From an uncultured Paracoccaceae bacterium (lineage in GTDB: Bacteria; Pseudomonadota; Alphaproteobacteria; Rhodobacterales; Rhodobacteraceae): DNA of 5,099 bases. How positions within the stretch are numbered: position 1 is the first letter of the stretch; each line of letters opens with the position of its first letter. A program made the translations under genes and the position numbers. A model generated the notes under the pieces. That model made no database searches, was not told the DNA's origin, and saw nothing but the letters and a program-made list of their open reading frames with translations. The stretch is from positions 1 through 5,099 of the forward strand of contig CALESR010000298.1 in the NCBI GenBank assembly GCA_937907485.1, in the 5' to 3' direction. Below are positions 1 to 4,863 of the stretch, in pieces.

Positions 1-37
1 CGTGCGGTTTGGTCCGTTCAAACTTTGCCTTCGCCAT
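1..37 (-). CDS. tuf: Elongation factor Tu, N-terminal fragment (cut by window edge)
   Basis: Only the first 12 codons are present, reading MAKAKFERTKPH from the ATG at 37-35; the gene continues past position 1. This is the characteristic EF-Tu N-terminus, which in the family runs straight on into the first GTP-binding (P-loop) region. EF-Tu is the cytoplasmic GTPase that delivers aminoacyl-tRNA to the ribosome. The start is supported by a strong Shine-Dalgarno, AAGGAG at 46-51 on the minus strand, with 8 bases to the ATG. The upstream neighbour is a lipoprotein gene, not fusA. This therefore looks like a tuf copy outside the rpsL-rpsG-fusA-tuf (str) operon, and many proteobacteria carry two tuf copies. 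Its own promoter and a structured leader lie between 38 and 217. Identity is secure despite the short length; which tuf copy it is remains inference. Confidence 0.9.
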   Translation of the reverse strand, partial: MAKAKFERTKPH

Positions 38-67
38 GATGGCTTCTCCTTTGGTCGGGTTCGGCAC

Positions 68-83
68 GGGCGGCAGGCCGCCC
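68..83 (-). other. GC-rich stem-loop in tuf leader, close to the Shine-Dalgarno
   Basis: On the minus strand GGGCGGC (83-77) is the perfect inverse of GCCGCCC (74-68). This gives 7 potential pairs around a 2-base gap, or more realistically 6 pairs with a 4-base loop. It ends 17 bases upstream of the AAGGAG at 46-51. It is not followed by a T tract, so it is not an intrinsic terminator. It could stabilise the 5' end of a heavily translated mRNA or influence ribosome loading; either role is inference. Confidence 0.5.
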
Positions 84-105
84 TCGAGTGGGATCGATCG
101 CGGGC

Positions 106-131
106 AAAAAGGCCCCGCCCTGAGGCAGGCC
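106..131 (-). terminator. Terminator-like hairpin with T5 tract, between the tuf promoter and tuf
   Basis: Read on the minus strand, GGCC (131-128) pairs with GGCC (114-111), and an inner GCC (126-124) pairs with GGC (119-117) around a TCAG loop. There is a small T/GG internal loop, and TTTTT (110-106) follows immediately. This is the layout of an intrinsic terminator, although the stem is interrupted. It is well placed to stop read-through from the lipoprotein gene that ends at 218. However, the best promoter candidate (143-171) lies upstream of it, so the same structure would sit at the very 5' end of the tuf transcript and could act as an attenuator. Confidence 0.45.
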
Positions 132-142
132 GCGTCGCGCGC

Positions 143-171
143 CCTGTAAAGCCGGGTCAGGGAAAAATCAA
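143..171 (-). promoter_or_regulatory. Candidate sigma-70 promoter for tuf
   Basis: On the minus strand a -35 box TTGATT (171-166), preceded by C, is followed by a 17-base spacer and a -10 box TACAGG (148-143). The -35 matches four of six consensus positions and the -10 three of six (T, A and A). The spacing is ideal, and CTTGA is a common -35 form in alphaproteobacteria. Transcription would begin near position 136 and leave a leader of about 100 bases before the tuf ATG. The assignment rests on motif and spacing only. Confidence 0.45.
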
Positions 172-179
172 GCGGGTTG

Positions 180-216
180 GCGCGGTTTGTGCCCGCAATC
201 GCAGGTTTTTCCGCGC
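180..216 (-). other. Stem-loop directly after the lipoprotein stop codon
   Basis: One base after the TGA at 220-218, minus-strand GCGCGG (216-211) pairs perfectly with CCGCGC (185-180). Inside, CCTGC (205-201) pairs with GCGGG (196-192) with one T-G wobble around a GATT loop. The two stems are joined by an A-rich internal loop, AAAAA against CACAAA. No T tract follows, so it is a poor intrinsic terminator. It may protect the mRNA 3' end, or assist termination together with the hairpin at 106-131. Confidence 0.4.
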
Positions 217-217
217 G

Positions 218-919
218 TCAGCGGCGCCCGCAACCCCCGCCCGCCGTGGTGCCTGCGGGCGCGCTGGTCGAGACGGGCGTTTGCCCCTCCGGCTCGGCGG
301 GCGCTGCGGCCTCGGTGGTCTCGCGGGTTTCGGGCATGTCCTCGGGATGGCTGAACCACGCCGGGTTGTCCTGCATCCATTCCTCGATGCGCTTGGCGGC
401 GTTTTCGGCCAGCTGAGTCATCTGCTGATCCGCGCTCTGCGTCAGGCCGGACCCCAGAACCGACGAGCCCGAGGCGCTTTCCAGCACGGTGAACTGTTCG
501 GGTTCGTCGTTCAGCGGGCGGCCCAGACGATCATCCCAGAGGTTTGTCGAGATGATGAGCGCCGACCGTGGCGAGGCGACCAGCGGAATCCCCGGAACGG
601 CCAGGACATAGGCGTCAAGGTGGATCGCGATGTGATAGAGCCGCGTGCCCTCGTAGCGGCCAAAGCGGCGGTCGATCTGGTCACGGATGCGGTCGGCGAA
701 GACGTCCAGATCCGCCTCACGCGAGAGCGGGCCCTGAACCGCGTCATTGGTGGTGACGATGTTGTAGCACAGCCGGAAATCGCCCAGTTCGGGCTGCATC
801 TCGCCCAGTTCGGCGCCACTGGTCGAACAGGCGGCCAGCAGCCCGGCCAGCGCCAGCGCCAGCGCGGCAAGGGGGCGCAGCGAAAAGCGGGTGCGCAACG
901 CGACGGCGGCATTCGGCAT
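218..919 (-). CDS. Conserved lipoprotein of unknown function, 233 aa
   Basis: The product starts with an n-region rich in Arg (R9, R11, R15), then a hydrophobic stretch, then the lipobox LAAC with acylated Cys31. This predicts export, lipidation and cleavage by signal peptidase II. Residue +2 is Ser, not Asp, which favours outer-membrane sorting. The mature part has a compact domain at about residues 39-190, with segments such as LGDFRLCYN, RRFGRYEGTRLYH, YVLAVPGIPLV and GSSVLGSGLTQS. A low-complexity Ala/Pro/Thr/Glu tail follows at about 195-233, with a Cys at 230. From memory the core resembles a small lipoprotein family common in Rhodobacteraceae and without an assigned function; I cannot name a domain for it. 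The start at 919 was chosen because GGAG sits 8 bases upstream and the signal peptide then has normal length. An in-frame ATG at 964 would add 15 residues and lacks this support. The gene follows parC after 90 bases and precedes tuf by 180. Confidence 0.85.
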   Translation of the reverse strand: MPNAAVALRTRFSLRPLAALALALAGLLAACSTSGAELGEMQPELGDFRLCYNIVTTNDAVQGPLSREADLDVFADRIRDQIDRRFGRYEGTRLYHIAIHLDAYVLAVPGIPLVASPRSALIISTNLWDDRLGRPLNDEPEQFTVLESASGSSVLGSGLTQSADQQMTQLAENAAKRIEEWMQDNPAWFSHPEDMPETRETTEAAAPAEPEGQTPVSTSAPAGTTAGGGCGRR

Positions 920-927
920 GGGCGGCT

Positions 928-931
928 CTCC
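928..931 (-). promoter_or_regulatory. Ribosome binding site that fixes the lipoprotein start
   Basis: GGAG on the minus strand lies 8 bases before the ATG at 919-917. It supports that codon over the upstream in-frame ATG at 964, which would place a 15-residue extension before the Arg-rich n-region of the signal peptide. Confidence 0.6.
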
Positions 932-948
932 GGGGTTCGTGCCGCCCA

Positions 949-977
949 GCCTTAGCCCAAGCACCCCGTTTAGGCAA
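949..977 (-). promoter_or_regulatory. Weak candidate promoter for the lipoprotein gene
   Basis: Minus-strand TTGCCT (977-972), a 17-base spacer and TAAGGC (954-949) form a weak sigma-70-like pair. The start of transcription would fall near 942, giving a leader of about 23 bases that still includes the GGAG at 931-928. The -10 match is poor. I rank this mainly on the spacing and on its position in the 90-base gap after parC. Confidence 0.3.
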
Positions 978-1009
978 CGCCGGGTTCTGGGCCGGGATTG
1001 CTGGCCGGT

Positions 1010-3325
1010 TCAGGCAAAGTGGTTATCGCGCGGAAATCCGCGGGGCGCCATGCGACCGGCCGAGGCGCGCTTGCCCAGCCATTCGGCCAGATCGGCCTCG
1101 AGCCGGGTGCGGCCAGCGGGGTCTTTCCACGACAGGCCCTGCGTCAGGGTGATCGTCGTCAGGTCGGACAGGCCGCCGTCCTTGTAGGCCTGCAGCCGCA
1201 CGCCCTTGCCGCGGCCCATCTCGGGCAACTCGGCAAGCGGGAAGACCAGCAGCTTGCGGTTCTCGCCCACGACGGCAACGTGATCGCCGCTGGCCGGCTT
1301 GCAGATCAGCGCCTTGGCACCGTCGCGCAGGTTGAGCACCTGCTTGCCCGCGCGGGTCTGCGCCAGCAGTTCGTCAGTCGGCACGAGGAAGCCGTCGCCA
1401 TCCGACGAGGCCACGACCATCCGCCCGCCGGGCCGATGCAGGAACAGGTTGACGATCTGCGCCTCGTTGGGCAGGTCCACCATCAGGCGCACCGGCTCGC
1501 CCATGCCGCGTCCGCCGGGCAGATTGGCGCCCAGCAGGGTAAAGAATCGACCGTTCGAGCCGAACAGGATGATCTTGTCGGTGGTCTCGGCGTGCAGGGT
1601 CAGCGCGCCTTCGTCGCCGTCCTTGAACTTGAAATCGGTCTCGGGCGGCAGATGGCCCTTCATCGCGCGGATCCAGCCCATTTTCGACAGGACCACGGTG
1701 ATTGGCTCGCGTTCGATCATCGCCTCAGGGGCAAGGATTTCGCCCTCGGCGGCCTCGGCAAAGGTGCTGCGGCGACGGCCCAGCGCGGTGCCCGCGCCAA
1801 AGGTCGCGCGCAGGGCCTCCAGATCGGTGCCGATGCGCGCCCATTGGCGGGCGTCGGATTGCAGCAGGTCGTCCAGATCGGCGCGTTCCCTCAGCAACTC
1901 GTCGCGCTCGCGCCGCAGTTCCATCTCCTCCAGCCGCCGCAGGCTGCGCAGCCGCATGTTCAGGATCGCCTCGGCCTGGACCTCGGTCAATTCGCCATCG
2001 CCGGGCGGGGGCGAGCGGTAATCGGCCTCGGAGGTCGCGCGCTTGAACTTGCGGCCCCATTCCTCGCGCATCAGCGCGTCGCGGGGGGTGTCGTCATAGC
2101 GGATGATGTCGATGACCCGGTCGAGGTTCAGATAGGCGATGATGAAGCCTTCCAGCACCTCGAGCCGATGGTCGATCTTGTCCAGCCGGTGCTGGCTGCG
2201 CCGCTGCAAGACCGCGCGCCGGTGGTCTAGAAACGCGCGCAGCACCTCGCGCAGGCTGCAGACCTTGGGCGTGCGGCCGTCGATCAGCACGTTCATGTTC
2301 AGGCTGAAGCGGATCTCCAGATCGGTCAGCCGCATCAGCATGCCCATCATCTGATCGGCATCGACGGTCTTGGCGCGCGGCTCCAGCACGATGCGCACAT
2401 CATCGGCGGATTCGTCGCGCACATCGGCCAGCAGCGGCACCTTCTTGGTCTGGATCACCTCGGCCAGTTTTTCGATCAGCTTGGATTTCGCCACCTGATA
2501 GGGGATTTCGGTGACCACCACCTGCCAGAGGCCCCGCGGCAGTTGCTCGATCTCCCAGCGCGCGCGCAGGCGGAACGATCCGCGCCCGGTGCGATAGCTT
2601 TCCAGCATCGAGGCGCGCGGTTCGACAATCACCCCGCCGGTGGGAAAATCCGGGCCGGGCACCAGCGCCACCAGTGCCTCATCCGTCAGGCCGGGGTCGC
2701 GCAGCATCGCCTGACAGCCGGAAATCAGCTCATCGAGGTTATGCGGCGGGATGTTGGTGGCCATGCCGACGGCAATGCCGCTGGACCCGTTCGCCAGCAG
2801 GTTCGGAAAGGCCGCCGGCATGACGATCGGCTCTTCCAGCGTGCCGTCGTAATTGGGGCGGAAATCGACGGCATTCTCGGCCAGCCCGTCCATCAGCGCC
2901 TCGGCGGCGGCGGTCAGGCGGGCCTCGGTATAACGCGACGCGGCAGGGTTATCGCCGTCGATGTTGCCAAAGTTGCCCTGCCCGTCGACCAGCGGGTAGC
3001 GCACGTTGAAATCCTGCGCCAACCGCGCCATCGCGTCATAAATCGCCGAGTCGCCATGCGGGTGATAGTTGCCCATCACATCGCCGCTGATCTTGGCCGA
3101 TTTGCGAAAGGCACTGGTCGCCGACAGCTTCAACTCGCGCATGGCGAACAGGATGCGCCGATGCACCGGCTTCAGCCCGTCGCGCGCATCCGGCAGCGCG
3201 CGGTGCATGATCGTGCTCAGCGCATATTGCAGATAGCGCTCGCCCAAGGCCCGCCGCAGCGGCTCGGCCAGCGGCGCATCGGTGGGCAGGGCGGGGATGT
3301 CGTCCGGGGGCGTCTCGTCACTCAT
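1010..3325 (-). CDS. parC: DNA topoisomerase IV subunit A (ParC), 771 aa
   Basis: ParC is the DNA-cleaving subunit of topoisomerase IV. With ParE, which supplies ATPase activity, it forms the A2B2 enzyme that decatenates daughter chromosomes in the cytoplasm. The winged-helix breakage domain is visible: ALPDARDGLKPVHRRILF at 43-60, YHPHGDSAIYDAM at 87-99, and the catalytic Tyr132 in AASRYTE with Arg131 before it. PNLLANGSSGIAVGMATN follows at 174-191 and PDFPTGGVI at 225-233. A helical connector with AEAILNMRLRSLRRLEEMEL lies around 451-470. The C-terminal beta-pinwheel occupies about 540-730. It lacks the QRRGGKG GyrA-box and has GRGKGVRLQAYKDGGLSD at 704-721, so I call ParC over GyrA. The length is close to E. 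coli ParC (752). The quinolone-determining positions are Ser93 and Asp97, the usual sensitive-type residues. The ATG at 3325 is preceded by AGCGGGG, a weak Shine-Dalgarno. No parE is in the window. Confidence 0.95.
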   Translation of the reverse strand: MSDETPPDDIPALPTDAPLAEPLRRALGERYLQYALSTIMHRALPDARDGLKPVHRRILFAMRELKLSATSAFRKSAKISGDVMGNYHPHGDSAIYDAMARLAQDFNVRYPLVDGQGNFGNIDGDNPAASRYTEARLTAAAEALMDGLAENAVDFRPNYDGTLEEPIVMPAAFPNLLANGSSGIAVGMATNIPPHNLDELISGCQAMLRDPGLTDEALVALVPGPDFPTGGVIVEPRASMLESYRTGRGSFRLRARWEIEQLPRGLWQVVVTEIPYQVAKSKLIEKLAEVIQTKKVPLLADVRDESADDVRIVLEPRAKTVDADQMMGMLMRLTDLEIRFSLNMNVLIDGRTPKVCSLREVLRAFLDHRRAVLQRRSQHRLDKIDHRLEVLEGFIIAYLNLDRVIDIIRYDDTPRDALMREEWGRKFKRATSEADYRSPPPGDGELTEVQAEAILNMRLRSLRRLEEMELRRERDELLRERADLDDLLQSDARQWARIGTDLEALRATFGAGTALGRRRSTFAEAAEGEILAPEAMIEREPITVVLSKMGWIRAMKGHLPPETDFKFKDGDEGALTLHAETTDKIILFGSNGRFFTLLGANLPGGRGMGEPVRLMVDLPNEAQIVNLFLHRPGGRMVVASSDGDGFLVPTDELLAQTRAGKQVLNLRDGAKALICKPASGDHVAVVGENRKLLVFPLAELPEMGRGKGVRLQAYKDGGLSDLTTITLTQGLSWKDPAGRTRLEADLAEWLGKRASAGRMAPRGFPRDNHFA

Positions 3326-3344
3326 GCCCCGCTTCTAGCGCGTC

Positions 3345-3361
3345 ATTCCCGGCAGGGGAAT
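3345..3361 (-). promoter_or_regulatory. Perfect inverted repeat upstream of parC
   Basis: On the minus strand ATTCCC (3361-3356) and GGGAAT (3350-3345) are perfect inverse copies separated by CTGCC. The repeat ends 19 bases before the parC ATG, within the region where a promoter or 5' leader must lie. It could be an operator for a dimeric regulator or a 6-bp hairpin in the parC leader. Sequence alone does not separate the two, and no T tract follows it. Confidence 0.35.
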
Positions 3362-3374
3362 CGCCAATTTCCCG

Positions 3375-3445
3375 CCCCCATCTTTGCTCTTCAAATATCC
3401 TCAGGGGGTGAATTCGCGCAGCGAAGAGGGGGCAGAATGCCCCCT
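3375..3445 (-). repeat. Composite intergenic stem-loop element, probably of a dispersed Rhodobacteraceae type
   Basis: Reading on the minus strand from the end of the transglycosylase gene, three features follow each other. First is the hairpin at 3445-3427. Second is a small hairpin with TTCGC (3425-3421) and GCGAA (3417-3413) around TGC. Third is CCCCC (3408-3404), which can pair with GGGGG (3379-3375) across a segment containing GATATTTGAAGAGCAAAG (3399-3382). I recall spacers of this general make-up, with a C-run followed by GATATTT and an AAAGATG-like end, recurring near gene ends in Rhodobacteraceae genomes. Only one copy is in this window, so the dispersed-repeat status is recall and inference; the stems themselves are visible. 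Confidence 0.45.
3427..3445 (-). terminator. Probable terminator of the transglycosylase gene
   Basis: Minus-strand AGGGGGCA (3445-3438) pairs perfectly with TGCCCCCT (3434-3427) around a TTC loop. It begins 6 bases after the stop codon of the lytic transglycosylase gene. The 8-bp stem with six G-C pairs is strong, but the following bases are CTTCGC and not a T run. Termination may therefore be inefficient or Rho-assisted, or the hairpin may serve mainly as a 3'-end stabiliser. Confidence 0.55.
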
Positions 3446-3451
3446 GTCTGC

Positions 3452-4798
3452 CTAACGCCGCATCGCCTGCAGCAGGGCCAGCGACACATAGCCATCCGGC
3501 GGCAACCCGCGCGAGGCCTGCCAGTCGCGCACGGCCGCCAGCGTGCCTTGCCCGACACGCCCGTCCACCGCGCCGCTGTAATGGCCCGAGCGTGCCAGCA
3601 GCCGCTGCATCTCCTCGCGTTCGGCGCGGGTCAGCGGGCGGTCGTCGCGCGGCCAGCTGCCCTGAAACGCCGAACCGCCGCGCAGTCGGTCGGCCAGATG
3701 GCCCACGCCGATCGCATAGGCGTCGGCGTTGTTGTACCGCTTGATGACGCGGAAATTCTGGAACACCAGCAGCGCCGGGCCGCGCGAGCCGGCCGGGAAC
3801 AGCAGCGTCGCCTCGCCCGAGCGTGGCATCGCGCCGCCGCGCACCGGCTCCAGACCCAGACCCACCCATTCGGCCACCGGGCGGCGGGTATTGGCCAGTC
3901 GCGGGTTAAAGCCGCTTGGGATGCGCACCTCCAGCCCCCAGGGTTGATCGTTCTGCCAGCCGTGGCGCGACAGATAGGCGGCGGTCGAGGCGAGGCTGTC
4001 GGTCGGATCGTCCGACCAGATGTCGCGGTGCCCATCGCCGCGGAAATCGACCGCATAGGCGAGATAGCTCGTCGGGATGAACTGGGTGTGCCCCATCGCG
4101 CCCGCCCAACTGCCGACCAGATGGCGCGCGTCCACGTCGCCCGCCTGCAGGATGCGCAGCGCGCCGATCAGTTGTTCCTCGTAAAACCCGGCGCGGCGCG
4201 AGCCCATCGCCAGGGCGGTCAGCGAGGGGATCAGCGGCGCGGTGCCGCGCAGGCGGCCATAGGCGCTCTCCATCCCCCAGACCGCGACGATCACTTCGCG
4301 GTCAACGCCATAGCGCGCCTCGATCTCGTCCAGAATCCGCCGATGCTCGCGCAGCATCCGCTGGCCGTTCTCGATCCGCGAGGCCGAGACCGCGCTGTCG
4401 AGGTATTCCCAGATCGGGCGGTTGAATTCAGGCTGGCTGGACTCGCGCTGCAAGACCTCGCGATCCGGCTGCACGCCGTCATAAGCGCGGTCAAAGACCC
4501 GCGCGCTGACCCCCTGCGCCAGCGCGCGGGTGCGAAACCCGCGCAGCCAGCGGGCGAAGTCATCGTCGCGCGGTGCCGAGGCCGAGCGGACGGCGGGCGC
4601 GGTGGCGGGCCGGGGGCGCGGATGCAGCGAACTGCGCGGCGCCAAGGCAGACAGCGCTTCGCGCTGCGGGGCGGCCTGATGCTGCTGTGTCTGGGCCTGC
4701 GGGCGCGCGCGGGGAAAGATCGAGCGTTCGACCGACGCCGCGGCCTCGACAGCCCCGAACAGCACGAGGAGCCAGATCAAACCGGCGCGAAACATCAT
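3452..4798 (-). CDS. mltB: Lytic murein transglycosylase, MltB family (SLT_2 plus peptidoglycan-binding domain), 448 aa
   Basis: The enzyme cleaves the MurNAc-GlcNAc bond of peptidoglycan without water, producing 1,6-anhydroMurNAc ends, and acts in the periplasm during wall turnover. Residues 1-22 form a signal peptide (hydrophobic core LIWLLVLFGAV, likely cut after AEAAA or EAA-AS). There is no lipobox Cys, so it is predicted to be soluble, unlike E. coli MltB, which is a lipoprotein. A Pro/Gln/Arg-rich linker spans about 28-76. The MltB-type catalytic domain (SLT_2, GH103) covers about 78-370. The probable catalytic acid is Glu177 in VWGMESAYG, followed by SWAGAMGHTQFIPTSY at 230-245 and QNFRVIKRYNNADAYA at 347-362. 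A PG_binding_1 domain closes the protein at about 388-448 (YSGAVDGRVGQGT). The start has two tandem ATGs (4798 and 4795). Symbol given at family level; paralogues in the genome are possible. Confidence 0.93.
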   Translation of the reverse strand: MMFRAGLIWLLVLFGAVEAAASVERSIFPRARPQAQTQQHQAAPQREALSALAPRSSLHPRPRPATAPAVRSASAPRDDDFARWLRGFRTRALAQGVSARVFDRAYDGVQPDREVLQRESSQPEFNRPIWEYLDSAVSASRIENGQRMLREHRRILDEIEARYGVDREVIVAVWGMESAYGRLRGTAPLIPSLTALAMGSRRAGFYEEQLIGALRILQAGDVDARHLVGSWAGAMGHTQFIPTSYLAYAVDFRGDGHRDIWSDDPTDSLASTAAYLSRHGWQNDQPWGLEVRIPSGFNPRLANTRRPVAEWVGLGLEPVRGGAMPRSGEATLLFPAGSRGPALLVFQNFRVIKRYNNADAYAIGVGHLADRLRGGSAFQGSWPRDDRPLTRAEREEMQRLLARSGHYSGAVDGRVGQGTLAAVRDWQASRGLPPDGYVSLALLQAMRR

Positions 4799-4802
4799 GG
4801 GG

Positions 4803-4808
4803 CCCTGC
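4803..4808 (-). promoter_or_regulatory. Ribosome binding site before the tandem ATGs of the transglycosylase
   Basis: GCAGGG on the minus strand lies 4 bases before the first ATG (4798) and 7 bases before the second (4795). The second spacing is nearer the usual optimum, so translation may begin at 4795 and the protein may have 447 residues. The difference is one Met in the signal peptide and has no functional consequence that I can see. Confidence 0.45.
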
Positions 4809-4823
4809 TCGTTGTTTTGCCCC

Positions 4824-4852
4824 AGACTACCTCAGACCGGAGCAAAGCGAAA
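4824..4852 (-). promoter_or_regulatory. Weak candidate promoter for the transglycosylase gene
   Basis: Minus-strand TTTCGC (4852-4847), a 17-base spacer and TAGTCT (4829-4824) resemble a sigma-70 pair with a weak -35. Transcription would start near 4817, about 19 bases before the ATG, leaving room for the GCAGGG at 4808-4803. The 65-base gap after the ABC ATPase gene makes a separate promoter plausible, but co-transcription with the transporter gene is equally possible. Confidence 0.3.
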
Positions 4853-4863
4853 GTCGGCCGGTT

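Noticed and set aside
920..964. Upstream in-frame ATG at 964 as the lipoprotein start.
   Set aside because: It adds 15 residues (with Gly, Pro and Asn) before a normal signal peptide, lacks a good Shine-Dalgarno, and would place the candidate promoter within the coding region. The ATG at 919 has GGAG at 8 bases.
978..1009. GC-rich inverted segments after the parC stop as an intrinsic terminator.
   Set aside because: Only short 4-base pairings such as GGCC/GGCC form, and no T tract follows. The evidence is not enough for a terminator call.
1010..3325. GyrA as the identity of the topoisomerase subunit.
   Set aside because: The C-terminal domain lacks the QRRGGKG GyrA-box, and the protein is shorter than typical GyrA. 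GRGKGVRLQAYKDGGLSD near the end fits alphaproteobacterial ParC.
3332..3337. TAGAAG on the minus strand as a -10 box for parC.
   Set aside because: It matches four of six consensus bases, but there is no acceptable -35 at 16-18 bases. Transcription would also start almost at the ATG, leaving no room for a leader.
3318..3869. A minus-strand frame of about 183 codons overlapping the 3' end of mltB and the spacer up to parC.
   Set aside because: It is an alternate frame of the peptidoglycan-binding region of mltB that runs through the spacer. Its composition is Gly/Ala/Arg-rich, and it has no domain and no convincing Shine-Dalgarno.
4840..4863. ACCGG...CCGGT pairing after the ABC ATPase stop as a terminator.
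   Set aside because: The 5-bp stem would enclose a 17-base loop and has no T tract. It also overlaps the candidate promoter for mltB.
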